Assembly: GCA_964017065.1 (NCBI GenBank)
Contig: OZ024784.1
Span: 10,893,152-10,957,151 of the forward strand
Length of the DNA: 64,000 nt
Direction of reading: 5' to 3'
From: Haliclona indistincta
Lineage: Eukaryota > Porifera > Demospongiae > Haplosclerida > Chalinidae
Part shown: piece after piece, positions 50,625 to 62,096 of the stretch
Position numbering within the stretch: position 1 is the stretch's first letter
Layout of the letters: each line of letters begins with the position of its first letter
Notes under the pieces: model-generated
The model's database searches: none
Seen by the model: the letters and a program-made list of their open reading frames with translations, nothing else
Told to the model about the DNA's origin: nothing
Made by a program: the position numbers and the translations under genes

Positions 50625-51271
50625 GGTGGCGGTACCCTATTTAGTGCGTACAATATTGCGCATATAATGCGCACTATGAATATCATCATGTCATGTATGT
50701 ACTAATACAGCTGTGGTTGGCTCGCGGTTTACTGGAGACTCGGTACTGGTGGACTTTTTCTGCGTCAAAGTTTTCGATCAGCTCTGTTCAGCGGACCGTG
50801 TGACCAGGTTTTCTCGGTTCTACAAAGGCATGGGCAGGGCCAGTGACTAAAAATATTGTCGAAAAAGAAGTAGTTTGAGATTTATGGCTCGAAGAAGGCG
50901 CGGGATCGCCCTTGAGTTTTAACATATCGTGTCATTTCTCGGTGCTCGCTTATCAGGACATCTGCAGAATAGGAATGGCCCTCCGCTGGATGTAGAACCA
51001 TCGATTGGCGGTGTTTTTCGTGTTTCTCTGGCAAGGCTGGGACAAAAGTTGACGCAGAAACTCGAAAAATTCAACGATGTGCTTTGTGGTCGCTGCTGCC
51101 TAGCCACTTTACATCTGAACTTAGCTTTAAGATTGCTGCAGAAGAACAGTCCTTGGCGCCTCTGTTACTTGTCTTTGCGCCATTGTAGCGCGTTTCGTCT
51201 TGATACAGTGTTTGCATAATAATTTTGCTTGTAACTCATGAATAATTAATGAGCAAACGTGTACCGCCACC
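50625..51271. mobile_element. TTAA MITE, GGTGGCGG family
   Basis: It starts GGTGGCGGTACCC after TTAA 50621-50624 and ends GTACCGCCACC before TTAA 51272-51275. Only the terminal parts are mirrored; an internal open frame at 50929-51219 has no motif I can name. Confidence 0.85.
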
Positions 51272-51364
51272 TTAATTTTGCTGGTTACAATGACTTCATC
51301 ATAGATGATAATAAGTTTGCATACTGACATTGTGCTAAGGCATCACTGCAGTGAATTTTAAACA

Positions 51365-51550
51365 ATGGAATTCAGTAAACTCGTTGGCGTTTGGGCATGT
51401 GTGTTTACTGTTAGCAGTAGTAGTGCTATTTGCAACGCTTGTATTGCTATCAAGAGTAGAGAGAATACCTTGATCTCTAACCAATTCATTCAGCATTCAT
51501 TGTTCTATGCACAGGGTACTGTTAGTATTGTGAATAAGTGGTATGATTGA
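51365..51550 (+). other. Small open frame, doubtful
   Basis: Sixty-one codons with a hydrophobic start (LVGVWACVFTVSSSSAIC) between an MITE and a hAT element. No homologous copy, splice site or domain is recognised; probably chance. Confidence 0.15.
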
Positions 51551-51915
51551 TCGGATCGTTGTTGTGCTTTACTGTGTGTTATGGCTTGCTCAAAAGTGAT
51601 GAGTGCACTCTATTCAACTGTGCAAAGTAGGGCTAAAACGAATAGTGTAGGGCTGAAACGAATACTTGTACTATTCGACTATTCGATTGTTTTGACAGTA
51701 TTCGAATGCTATTGCAACTATTCGAATATTCGTTTGGAGTCTTTTAACAGTTGGTAAACTTGGGCTATTTGTAACCAGTCCACAAATCAAGCCTGAGTCC
51801 TGACTGTATGTTGATATACAACTTTCAAACACATTTTGTTCTTGCGCACTGGTTGCTAGAGCTAGTTTTATTCCGATAATAGAGTATTCGACTATTCATT
51901 CGTTTTAGCTAGTGA

Positions 51916-52520
51916 CAAGGGCGTATAGAGAGAAGAGGGCATGCAACGCTCAGATATCTAAATTTTTATTGTTACTAAAGATAGTTTGCCACCCACGCGG
52001 ATGTGACATCACGCTAAGTCCATTAAACGTTAATTGCGTCATTGTAGCGCGCGAATTCGCCCGCCAAACGCTGTACTCGCGATCGCCCAGGCTGCTAGAC
52101 CACATGGCTGATAAAGCTACTCAAGAGCCAGCCAAGAAACCAACAAAACCGCTGTCGGAGAGCTCACGGGCTCGACTACCATCGTACTCACTGCACTTTC
52201 GCGAGAACCGTGACCTGAATCGGAACACTTATGTAGCAACAAACGACGGGCGGTATCAGAGAGTGGCGAAGAATTTACGATCCTTCTTCGTTTCAGTTGT
52301 CGTGCTCCGCGTGGCGTCGTAGTGTTGCATTGCTGTTCTTCTAGTACTCGTTTGTCCGCCATGCATACTGAGAAAACATGTGATGTCAGATTCCGTTCTC
52401 TCCCCGTATATTCCAAAAATAATTGATACCGGAAACGACTATTTTTAGTAACAATAAAAATTTAGATGTTTGTATTGCCGGTATTGGCGTTGCATGCCCT
52501 CTTCTCTCTATACGCCCTTG
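51916..52520 (-). mobile_element. CAAGGGCG element inside hAT 1
   Basis: It begins CAAGGGCGTATAGAGAG and ends with the complement. CTAGTGA (51909-51915, 52521-52527) is duplicated, or CTAGTGAC if the end is one base shorter. The minus strand opens MADKRVLEEQQ...[21 protein letters not shown], a motif shared with 15468-15925, suggesting the N-terminus of an unidentified transposon protein. Confidence 0.8.
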
Positions 52521-53699
52521 CTAGTGACTATTCGAACATGAAAATGTGTTATTCGTTTCAGCCCTAATAGTGCAGTATTCGAATATTCACTCGTTTAATA
52601 CTATTATTCGACTTTTGTTTTATTATTCGAATAATCGACACGTCCACCACGTTGCGCACGTGAGCGTGCACGCGTGATGGTCGAGTCAATATGACGAGTA
52701 GTCGAGCGAGTAGTAAGCGTCTGAGGAGTCCTGTTTGGGAGTATTTCGAGAAGATAGGCGAGAAGAACGTTAAATGTAGCCTCTGTGTGTACCCAAAGGA
52801 AACTGTATTGACATATCACGGTGGCACATCGTCAATATGCAGAGCCATCTTACAAGCAAGCATCCGGACAAGTATCAAGCATCTGCTGACTATAGCTCTA
52901 CGAGTAAGAACCGTACTATGGACAACTTTGTACTCTCCAAGAAATGTCCTACTACGAGAAGTACAGAAATAACTAGGATAATAGCAGAGATGGTAGCAAG
53001 AGATCTGTGTCCAGTAAATATGGTTGAAGGCAGTGGATTTAAGTCTCTGATGAGCTACATGGAACCAGGATACAGCATTCCTTCGCACACACATATAGCT
53101 ACTGTTTGTCGTCATCTTTACAACACAGAGAGAGAAAAGCTTATTGAAAATTTCTCCAGCTGTGAGAATGTTGCTTTCACGACAGATATCTGGACAAGTG
53201 CTGCTACTCAAGGCTACGTGACATTGACTTCTCACTTTATTGATGACTCATGGCAGCTATGCAGCAATGTACTAATGACTGATGAAATGCCAGAGCGGCA
53301 TACTGGAAAGAACATTGCTGAAAGACTCACCAAAGCTGCCGATGATTGGTCCATTCCAAAAGAACACATAGCAGGTTGTGTTCATGACAATGTGGCTAAT
53401 GCTGTTAATGGACTAGAGCAAACTGGTTGGCCCACACTCTTCAGTTGTGCATAAATTCTGGACTGGATACACCGGCAATAACCCAAATGACAGCTATAGC
53501 GAGGAAGATTGTTGGCCACTTCAAACATAGCGTAGTAGCCATGTCAGGCCTCAGAGAGAAGCAAGTGCAGCTAGAAGTTCCACAACATCATTTAATTCAG
53601 GATGTATCCACACGCTGGAACTCAACTTATTTTATGCTAGACCGTCTAGCTGAGCAACGTGTAGCCATTTATGCTACTATCCATGACCCTACCATCACC

Positions 53700-54592
53700 T
53701 AGCCTCGCCTCCAGTCCACACCCTTCAGTTAGTGGCCTGTTAACCCTTCAAGTGCGGACAGCAATTCTAGCCTCTATTTTGTGAATTTCACTAACCTTTG
53801 AAACCATTGGACAGACAAACTAGCGCTGTGATCACCGTTAATATGCAAAATCAACTTGCACAACGTGCGGGCTTGTTGTCAATGACAATTGCGGTTAACC
53901 ACGCCCACTTGACGATCTACCAAATGTCGTGTGCTAGAATCACTCTCGCCGGAGCAAAAAACGCCGCTTGTTTGGTCAAAACAGCACGTGTGAGACAAAG
54001 TTAGTGCACGTATGGCTGCTTTTTATGTCAAGAAGCCCCTGGAGACCCAGTGGTGCTAGGTGATCCCGCCATAGCTCTGCTTGGCGGGGCCGCAGGCCCC
54101 GCCAATGGCTCGCAATCACACCCCACATAGCTGTATTTGGTCTATAGGTGAAATAAAGTATCTTCGAATTTTAACGCCCACTTCCGGTGACGTCAAACTT
54201 GCCGGGCGACTATAGTTGCCCGCTGCTTGTGAAGGGTTAATGACGGTCAGCGCTTGCGCGAGATTCTACGTATACTTCATAGTAAAATCTACCGTTCACG
54301 TGCCTATAAAATATACAAGACGCGTATACGTGTACTAGCAAAGCATACGGAGTCAGCTCGTGTCTGCTCTGCTTTCAGTGTAGTGTCTGGCCTTCAGATG
54401 GTGTATTGTAGCACTTGTTCGAAGGACATCTTTACTCTCGCACAAACGAACGTTTTCGATTGCGTATGAATACAGGTATATGGCGAATAATCAATGATAT
54501 CCGAATTACCAGGTTTTCTTGTAAAATCAACACATGCGCAGACAGTCATTACCAGGCCACTAACTGAAGGGTGTGGACTGGAGGCGAGGCTA
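53700..54592 (+). mobile_element. 9-bp-duplication element in hAT 1 transposase
   Basis: It has ends TAGCCTCGCCTCCAGTCC and GGACTGGAGGCGAGGCTA, with arms of about 39 bp, flanked by perfect ACCATCACC (53691-53699, 54593-54601). Without the nested TTAA element it is about 400 bp. The right part keeps a TATAAAATA box-like word (54304) and an ATG (54400) opening MVYCSTCSKDIFTLAQTNVF before a stop, again a possible N-terminus of a lost larger ORF. Confidence 0.88.
53744..54236. mobile_element. TTAA element (CCCTTCAAG ends), third level of nesting
   Basis: It starts CCCTTCAAGTGCGG after TTAA 53740-53743 and ends TTGTGAAGGG before TTAA 54237-54240. TTAA-CCCTT is piggyBac-like and resembles the CCCTTTAAG ends of 31488-32054. 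Interior has GGCGGGGCCGCAGGCCCCGCC, a strong hairpin. Confidence 0.85.
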
Positions 54593-56217
54593 ACCATCAC
54601 CAAGCCAGAACACCAGCACCTGTATCTAAAAGAAAGCCAATGGGAATTGCTGTCACAACTGGTAACTGCTCTTAAGCCTCTTCAGATGGCTACAACAGTC
54701 TTTAGTTCAGACCTGAATGTATCTTGCTCCATAGTTTACCCAGTAATCAATTGGTTTCTCTCCAATCATTTGGTTGTTTCTGAAGATGATGTGTCAGCAG
54801 TAAAGACCTTCAAGAGAGTAGTAGCTCGAGAATTACGACTAAGGTTTATTCCTTCATCGGATTCTATTCTAGTCCTTTGTGCTGCGGTTGATCCTCGATA
54901 CTCCCACTTACCTTTTCTTGATGCAGAGCAGAGAGTTGTAGTGCGCGGAGAGCTTATGTCTCTAATGGATGATAGTTTGTGTAAAGAAGCAGAGGAACCA
55001 CCCACTAAGAAATCAAAGGATAGTGCTATGCATTTTCTTCTCGGAACTTCCTCCAAGCAACCAGCAATTGCTACCAGTGGTGATGAACTCAAGCACTTCA
55101 TAAAAGAACCTACACTTGACCCAGACTCAAACGCTCTTGAATGGTGGAGAAGACACCATGAACGATTCCCCAGAGTGGCAAAGCTTACAAAAAAGTTGAT
55201 GTGTGTCCCTGCTACGTCTGTGCCAGCAGAAAGAGTATTTTCCACCTCTGGAAGTATAATTACTAAACTTAGATCTAGCCTGAAGCCAGAAAATGTAAAT
55301 ATGCTGGTCTTTTTGGACAAGAACCTCCCTCCTACTAATGTGTAATGAAATTGTTGAAGTTGATTAATAATAATGAGAGATTATTTGAATAATCGTTCGT
55401 TTAGGCAGCAACTATTCGAATAGTAGAAATCACTATTCGTTTCAGCCCTAGTGCAAAGAGCTGAATTTTTCAGAAAAAAACTCATTTGACTCCGCCTAGA
55501 TCAAGCACAATTCAGAACTGTTGAGCATTCTAAGGCTTTAGCTGCAAAAATGCAACCTGAAGCTTTATAAAACTATAGCCACTACCTGCTGTAACAATCA
55601 CTATTCATATGCCACTTAAATGCTTTTCCCAGTACTCAGCAGATGATTACTTATAGATTTATAGGGCACCAGGTGATTTAACCCTAAATAGATGAGTGCG
55701 TGGTAAAAAGACAGGAGTGTGAAACTCCCACGCATTTGATTAAACATTGCTTAGAAGTGTTGAAATAAATTATTCCAAAATTAAGCTAAATAATATTGAA
55801 GAATACAAATACCCGTTTAAAAAATCCAGTGTTTTCGGCGCACGCCCTCCGCAAAACGTTATGGTGCCAGTATTTCTATGGCTTCGGTGCAAAATTCACA
55901 ACATTTAAAGAAAGCAAAATGGCTGTCGGAAAATTTTTAAACATTTTACTGCTTAAGGACGCTCGGAAAACACATTTTTGCACATTCTCTATGATCGGCG
56001 CTACAATTTGCACTCATCAAAACCACTGCTATTTGTATGTACTTATTTCCCATTGAAGCCATACATCAAAGGGTGCTACTGGGCTTTAACTTGGATAAAG
56101 CATAGATCTTTAACCATAGTAGGATTGGATACTAGCGCATTTATGCACATTAGTGCGGCCACTCCGTGTTGCCTGTAGAAGGGCTGCTTAAAATTCATTG
56201 AAGAGGCTTGTCGCGAT

Positions 56218-57369
56218 ATGATAATGGCTTCTAACCACGTTGCTACACGTGCTAGTAGCACTGCTTCCTCGAAAGGCCAAGAGCAGCGCAAGGAAGCATG
56301 CAAGAAGCCAAAGAGAAAGAAGAAGGCACCTAAACCGACGTTTTCGGTTTCAGGTACATTCTTTTACATGTATGTTGCTATGATCTTGACATACACGTAT
56401 ACTTTCAGAAAGTACTACTATTGTGCGAAATGCCATACAACAAGTTCTTATCAATGATGGATTCAAGATTCCCTCTCCTTCAGCAAAGGCTGCTGTCGAA
56501 ACTGCTGAGAAGCTGCTTGAGTGGTGCTCCCAGACAGAGAATAACGAAGCTTTTGGGCAGTTCACCATAGATCTGCTTGAAGAGCTGGAGACCTGCTTCA
56601 AGTCATGCTGTCGATCACTTCAGCGCAGAAGAGAAAAAATGTGGAATCGATTGATTCGAATTCGTACATCACCAGAATTCCGTGCGAAGTGGTCTACCTT
56701 TTTATCAAGTAGCATCAGTGTTACTGCATCTCCAATATTTTATGAGTTTGTAGTTGACTCTGCTTTTAATACGTTACTAAAGAAGCATCACAAAATTGAC
56801 ATGCCTGAAGAAGATAGCATTGAAGTTTCTCTTGATTATGAAGAAAAGAATTCTCTTCGATACACAGCTGGTTTTGTCACCAGGAACTTGATAAAGAAGC
56901 TAAATCGTTCAAATAACCCACAAAAGGACCACCTAATTTCCTGTTTGCAGGAAATTAACACTACAGAAGAAATACCAGGAGTTACAAAAGACAAGTCAGA
57001 AGACTGGATAGATCTTCTAGACAGGGGAGGTCTGACGCACATAGACAGTATGGTGTCTTTGGATCTATGGAATTGGTGGTACGTGGAGTTTTTGCCCGCA
57101 ATCCATCACAATTAGGCAACGTGAAGGAGGAGCTTTGCCAAAAAATTTTAAGTGACGAAGATGTCTTATTTTACTGGGCAATCGTTTCAGCAGGTTGGGG
57201 AGTTATAGACAGCGACATGCTTTTGCAAGAGATTGTAAAACATTTTGTTACCATCCGTAGTTTTTCATTTGCATCTGGGTGGATGGAAAAGTACAAGAAG
57301 GCTACAAAGAAATCCACCCAGAAGTCCAAGGGAGTCCGGAAGCAACTTGTTCCACCACCACAAAAATAA
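56218..57369 (+). pseudogene. Unknown transposon partner gene, two exons, one frameshift
   Basis: Exon 1 (56218-56353) has a Lys-rich tail (KKPKRKKKAPKP), a likely nuclear signal, and a donor G|GTACAT. Exon 2 starts at 56409 after CTTTCAG; the intron is only 55 bp. Exon 2 reads AAVETAEKLLEWCSQ, SLQRRREKMWNRLIRIR, LRYTAGFVTRNLIKKLN, WIDLLDRGGLTHIDS, then shifts frame near 57050 and continues ELVVRGVFARN, KILSDEDVLFYW to a stop at 57367-57369 after a basic tail. I recognise the RYTAGFV-RNL and DRGGL blocks as recurring in transposon-associated invertebrate proteins but cannot name a function. Its 3' end faces the P-like transposase 82 bp away. Confidence 0.6.
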
Positions 57370-58219
57370 TGTCCATTATAAATCATTAAAATTATGATAA
57401 AAGATACAATAATGTGAAACACGAGTAGCTAGGGCTTGCATGATTTCGTCTTTAGGGATTCCTTGATTTCGACTTTTTCTTTTGAGCTTTCCTTCTTTTC
57501 AAAGGTGTGGTACTGTCTAAACTTGCCTCATTCTCTGCACCTGCTCCCCTACAGCTCCCACGCACTGGTCCACGACATAGTGTGTTAACAACCCTAAGCG
57601 CTTCTGTGTTCTTGACGTACTCAAGGGCGTTTGGATTGTCACTTGTCCCGCTGCACTGTCTCTGACATCCAAAGTAGTTTTCTAGCGGATCTTGGGACAA
57701 ATTCCTACTAAAAAGAACAATATGTTTCTCCTTGATACCGGGAACAGAAAAAACATACCCTATGAACGAATGAACTAATGGAAATAAAATAAAATTACTG
57801 CAAATGGATAAATCTTAAATTACCGGTCATTCGCAGTCCCAGCAAAGTCTCTGAACTCAACATCATCTTTTTCTTCACATCATCATCAAACCCAGGCCTT
57901 TCCATAACACTTTTTTCACAATCATTAAGATAACCGAGAAACTCTGTTTTCAACCACTGCATGCAAGTAACATTGAAATTATTGTTATCAATATTTTCAT
58001 GATACTTACGGTAAGGCGAAAGTCACTTTCTGAAAAGTATGGACGCTGAAATGGCTTTCGATGATAGATGCCACTTCTGAAGTTTCCAACGTTGACACAA
58101 AATTAGCTGTTTCCTGTGCTTCAGGCCCACCAACTAGCCGGAGTGCTTTACTGACAGTTTCACTCAACACCTATATAAATTTACTTATTGTAAAGTAAGT
58201 GTATTTTGAGTGAATATAT

Positions 58220-60250
58220 TAGTGCTGAAACGAATACTGGATTTGCTCTATCGAATAGTTGCCACGTAAACGATCGAATATTCGAATAATTGGTATCATT
58301 AAATTAATTTTATTAGTAATCACATACAGCACAGATGAGACATGTCACTTATCAACTAAAACGTTATGAAGGGAGATTCTTGTTTAGAAAAACTAGCATG
58401 TTCACATTGTCTGGTTTTAGACTTGCTCTCTTCTTAGTGACGATACTTCCTGAGACGGAAAAGACTCTCTCAGAAGGTACTGATGTAGCAGGGATGCATA
58501 ATAGCTGTTTAGCAAGCTTGGACAGTAAGGGAAATCTATCTGCATTCTTTTCCCACCACTCAAGAGCACAGGAGTCGGGATCACAAACAGTCTCTCTCTG
58601 AAATTTGTCTAACTCTTCACTGCTTGTATCAACCGATTCCTTCTCTGTGAGGGTCCCTAGAAGAAATTGCATGACGCTGTCCTTGCTCTTTTTAGTAGGT
58701 GGTCCAGCAGCATCTGTAGAGTCTGTGTTTTCTTTTTCTCCTTCTGTCTCAAGAGTCTCCATACGACCAATAAGCTCCTCGCGTGTCATCTCTCTCTGCT
58801 GCTCGCTGAGGAACCGTAAGTGAGAATACCTGGGATCAACTGCAGAGCAAAGAACAGGTAAGCTCTTAGCAGTGCTCGGTGATGAGGGACTAAATCGGCG
58901 TCTCAGTTCACTGGCGACACTTTGTTTGAAACGCTTGACTGCTGGTAGGTCACTTTCTGTGCTTGCCAAATGATTCACTAAAAGACCATTTACCACTGGG
59001 TATACTATTGAACAAGATATATTTTGCTCTAGACTGAAGACAGTAGTGGCCATCTGTAAAGGCTTTAGAACATTGACCATCTGAGAGATTAGATCCCATT
59101 GATCTTCTTTAAGATCAAAGTGTTTGTCATCTGCTTTTGAAATACTGGTGTCATGCAAGACAGCATAGATGGCAACTCTCTGTTCAGATAAGCGTTCGAA
59201 CATGAAGAAAGTTGAATTCCATCGTGTTGTCACGTCTTGCATAAGGCAGTGCTGTGGTATCCCAAGTTGATGTTGTTTTTCTTTGAGTGCTGTAGTAGCA
59301 ACTGCACTATGCTTGAAGTGACCAACCAGCTTTCTTGACACAGCAGTTAGACGAGAAAGAACTGGAAGATCAAGGCCAGAATTGATGCAGAGTTGCAAGG
59401 TGTGTGCTACACAGCCAAGGTGAGGCCAATCAGTCAGATCAGCCCCTAGAACAGCGTTAGCAGCATTGTCATGGACAATTGCGCTGATGGATCGAGATGG
59501 AATGCCCCATTCTTCAGCCATCTCAGTCAGCCTGTTGGCAATGTTCCTTCCTGTATGACGTTCTGCCATTTCCTTGGTAAGTAGTACACGAGTAGTCATC
59601 TTCCAGAAATTATCAATATAGTGAACTGTTACAGTGATGTAGCTTTCTGTGGCACAGCTAGTCCATATGTCAGTTGTCAATGCTACATGACGATCAGCAA
59701 TCTCTTTCTTGACTCTTTCTTTCTGCACATTGTACATGCGACGGCACACGGTTGTTATGTGTGTATGCGAGGGAACACGATAACCTGGCTCTAAGTAGCC
59801 AATAAGATTTGTGAAACCAACTCCTTCGACGACACTGATCGGCCGAAGATCCCTTGCTACCATCTCGACTATCCGTTGAGTGATCGCCTCTGCACGTTCC
59901 GCAGAGCATTTCGTTGAACGCACAAAAGACTCGAGACTGTGCTGCTGATGACTCGGTCCTGCCTTTTCTTGGTATTTGTCAGGATGTCGGCTTGTCAAAT
60001 GGTTCTTCAGAGAGGTTGTTCCCCCATGATACGCAAGTACAGTAGTAATAGGAGGCATGCACAGCTTACAGCGAACCTTTTTAGGCTCTACTAACTCGAA
60101 ATACTCCCATACTTGACTCCTCAGCTTCCTCGTGGTTGCCATCGCGTGAGGGGTGTGGCTTAACTAAAATATTCGTTTACATACCGCGCTATTCGAATAT
60201 TGCATAAACGATCGAATAATCGAATAATTGGACTATTCGTTTCAGCACTA
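58220..60250 (-). mobile_element. hAT transposon 2, apparently intact, 8-bp duplication
   Basis: It has ends TAGTGCTGAAACGAATACTG and TATTCGTTTCAGCACTA flanked by perfect GAATATAT (58212-58219, 60251-60258). It is 2,031 bp long with a single unbroken transposase ORF on the minus strand. It inserted into an intron of the P-like transposase, leaving both neighbouring exons whole. Confidence 0.95.
58364..60142 (-). CDS. hAT transposase, BED-type, intact
   Basis: A hAT (hobo/Ac/Tam3) DDE transposase of 592 residues that would cut and paste the surrounding element. The N-terminus has VWEYF and a BED zinc finger (C25, C28, H48, H53). The RNase H-like core follows: D158 in LTTDIWTS, D225 in IVHDNAANAV, CVAHTLQLCINSGL (244-257) and TTRWNSTFFM (305-314), then an alpha-helical insertion. 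E528 sits in LEWWEKNADRFP, and the C-terminal dimerisation region runs PATSVPSERVFSVSGSIV (551-568) to NMLVFLNKNL. All three catalytic acids are present. The first ATG is 108 bp inside the right terminal repeat, and there is no stop or frameshift, so it may still be active. PPTKKSK (481-487) may be a nuclear signal. Confidence 0.95.
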   Translation of the reverse strand: MATTRKLRSQVWEYFELVEPKKVRCKLCMPPITTVLAYHGGTTSLKNHLTSRHPDKYQEKAGPSHQQHSLESFVRSTKCSAERAEAITQRIVEMVARDLRPISVVEGVGFTNLIGYLEPGYRVPSHTHITTVCRRMYNVQKERVKKEIADRHVALTTDIWTSCATESYITVTVHYIDNFWKMTTRVLLTKEMAERHTGRNIANRLTEMAEEWGIPSRSISAIVHDNAANAVLGADLTDWPHLGCVAHTLQLCINSGLDLPVLSRLTAVSRKLVGHFKHSAVATTALKEKQHQLGIPQHCLMQDVTTRWNSTFFMFERLSEQRVAIYAVLHDTSISKADDKHFDLKEDQWDLISQMVNVLKPLQMATTVFSLEQNISCSIVYPVVNGLLVNHLASTESDLPAVKRFKQSVASELRRRFSPSSPSTAKSLPVLCSAVDPRYSHLRFLSEQQREMTREELIGRMETLETEGEKENTDSTDAAGPPTKKSKDSVMQFLLGTLTEKESVDTSSEELDKFQRETVCDPDSCALEWWEKNADRFPLLSKLAKQLLCIPATSVPSERVFSVSGSIVTKKRASLKPDNVNMLVFLNKNLPS

Positions 60251-60456
60251 GAATATATATACCTGCGCTGCCAGATCTACTCTCATCTTGGCAAAGGACG
60301 ACAATCCAGATATGTGTTCAAACTTGAGCTTTGAAACCATGGCCAGACCGCTCCCCTTTCCACTATCACGTTCATAAAGATCTCTTAGGTGACTCCACAA
60401 GATGTGACTGCCTTTGCACTAAAATCAACAACGTCAGACAAAAATTATTATGTGTT

Positions 60457-60914
60457 AAGGCTCGTCCGCACTACAGAACTGGTTCAATGCGCATTAGCTA
60501 AAGATCGGATCAAAGTGCATCGATCTGCTTACCGCATGTCCGCACTGGTCGCCATTCGATCGAATTGCCGGTGTCGATCGCGTCATGTGACGTAAGCAAC
60601 AGCTCCCTAAACAGTCAAAAAACTGGTCTTACCACGTACCATCGCTAGTCTGTGTTTCGCACCCTTTCTTCGCCCGAGTGTGGACCAGAGCTTTCTTCTT
60701 TAGCACTGTACTGGCCACACGCCATGTGTTTGAGACCACACCCACATCCAATCCAGTTTCAAGTCACTTCAACGCACCTCCGTAGGTGCATTGGGGCGAA
60801 TGCGCATTGATTCACATAGATTCAGTTTTGCTAAATTGACGAGTAGTGCGGACGGGATTAAACTAGTTTCGAATGCGCATTGAACCGCATTAGAGCCCTA
60901 GTGCGGACGAGCCT
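60457..60914. mobile_element. Harbinger-like MITE, TTA duplication, in transposase intron
   Basis: It is highly similar to 21243-21701 with ends AGGCTCGTCCGCACTA and TAGTGCGGACGAGCCT; TTA is on both sides (60454-60456, 60915-60917). It lies in the intron between exons 2 and 3 of the P-like transposase. Confidence 0.88.
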
Positions 60915-62096
60915 TTAATATTTATACTGTAAGTTTAAGCATACCCACATAGTCCGTTTTGACCAGCAGTTACGAACTGTTTTCATTAAATAAGGGACGT
61001 CAGGAATAAAGAACAGGTCTCTTTCTTCCTCTTCTGATCTTGTATATCAACTCATCTGGGTCGTCAACATCATGCAGTTTGATTAGCTTCCTGTTCGTGG
61101 AGGCCCCATCGAAAGTAGCTGCCAAAACCTAATAATTGTTACGTGGACATTTACTTGAGTAAAATAATACCTTGAGTCCCATTCTTTCAAGCCGATAAAC
61201 TTCCTCCCAAAATGGTTGAACCATCAGTAATGCTAGCACTAAAAAAAATGGGCGTAGGGGTATCTAAGTGATGTGAATATCCCTCGAACCATGAACGTCA
61301 CTACTGTCTTAGCAAGACAACCAGTTACTACGTCGGAATCCTGGTCGAGAGAGCGCTCAAAAGCTAATAGATGGTTGTTGATTTCTCCCAGGTTGACAAA
61401 GCCAATAAGGGTGCCAGTGTTCTTCTCGTACGCAAGGTCCTCTCGATTGTACATTTCATCAATGAGGACGACCGCAAACTTTTCCCAAGAGAAACCAACT
61501 ACGGTCTCCACTGCATGAGAATAATCTCGTAGAGTTCGCTGAGACGGTAGCATAACACAGCCTGATTGGCGGAGTGCTTCATATGCTTTACCTGACTGGT
61601 GTCGAAGATATAGACAAAACCGGATCATCAACGGATACCAACGTATGCCACGCATATCTTTCTGTTTCATAGCTTGCTTCTGTTGGTCCCAAAAGATCTT
61701 TTGAAAAGAACCCTCTGGAAATGATTCTTGAATTTGACACTCTTCTTCTTCCATAATCTTCGCTAAATCTTCATCCATTGTCTCGTCCACAACTATAGAT
61801 TGCTTCTCGTAGGCTTCATTGAGTCGATTCTTCAAACGTGAAAGTTGTTTGGCAGTACATCGGTTCTGGTCATGCAGCTCATGCAAGCGCTCAACTTTTG
61901 CTTTAGAAAGGTCAAACTAAGTTTAATGCAAAAGACAACTTTACCTGAAAAAACCTGGCGCACCCTCCTCACTAACACTTACAGCACGTGGGGAATTTTA
62001 AAGGGGGTATCTCCTGTTAATTTGGGGCAAACCCCTCACCACTTTTAGCATTTTTAGGGTTTCAGGGTGCTCAGAATGCATGCTGGCAAGAGTTCA

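Larger units (their letters stand above)
52691..55345 (+). pseudogene. hAT transposase pseudogene (BED type)
   Basis: It begins at ATG 52691 with SPVWEYFEKIG and a BED finger (CSLC, then HLTSKHPDKY after a frameshift near 52835). It continues with LTT-like FTTDIWTS (first Asp), HDNVANAVNG (second Asp), a frameshift at about 53440, LQLCINSGLD and TRWNSTYFML, then an 893-bp insertion, then KPEHQHLYLKESQWELL to the dimerisation part (LEWWRRHHERFP with the Glu; SVPAERVFSTSGSI). The order and spacing match the intact copy at 58364-60142. At least two frameshifts and the insertion disable it. Confidence 0.93.
51628..55450 (+). mobile_element. hAT transposon 1, broken, 8-bp duplication
   Basis: It has ends TAGGGCTAAAACGAATA and ACTATTCGTTTCAGCCCTA flanked by perfect GTGCAAAG (51620-51627, 55451-55458). 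The subterminal regions are rich in ATTCGAAT words. It carries a decayed transposase gene and three nested insertions (51916-52520, 53700-54592, 53744-54236). It is related to the intact hAT at 58220-60250. Confidence 0.93.
57452..61921 (-). pseudogene. P-element/THAP9-like transposase, six exons, decayed
   Basis: Exons (minus strand): 61171-61921, 60945-61128, 60263-60418, 58010-58170, 57824-57956, 57452-57707, all with GT-AG borders. Exon 1 holds a coiled region, then MRGIRWYPLMIRFCLYLRHQ, LPSQRTLRDYSH and VLIDEMYNREDLAYEKNTGT, the first catalytic Asp being in LIDEM. Exon 2 has LAATFDGAS and (frame-shifted) FFIPDVPYLMKTVRNCW. Exon 3 has KMRVDLAAQ, exon 4 starts VLSETVSKALRL, exon 5 has LSSETLLGLRMT, and exon 6 has SQDPLENYFGCQRQ. 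This is the P/THAP9 family order. The N-terminal THAP finger is missing, and frameshifts occur in exons 1, 2 and 4. An intact hAT sits in the exon 3-4 intron. Confidence 0.8.
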
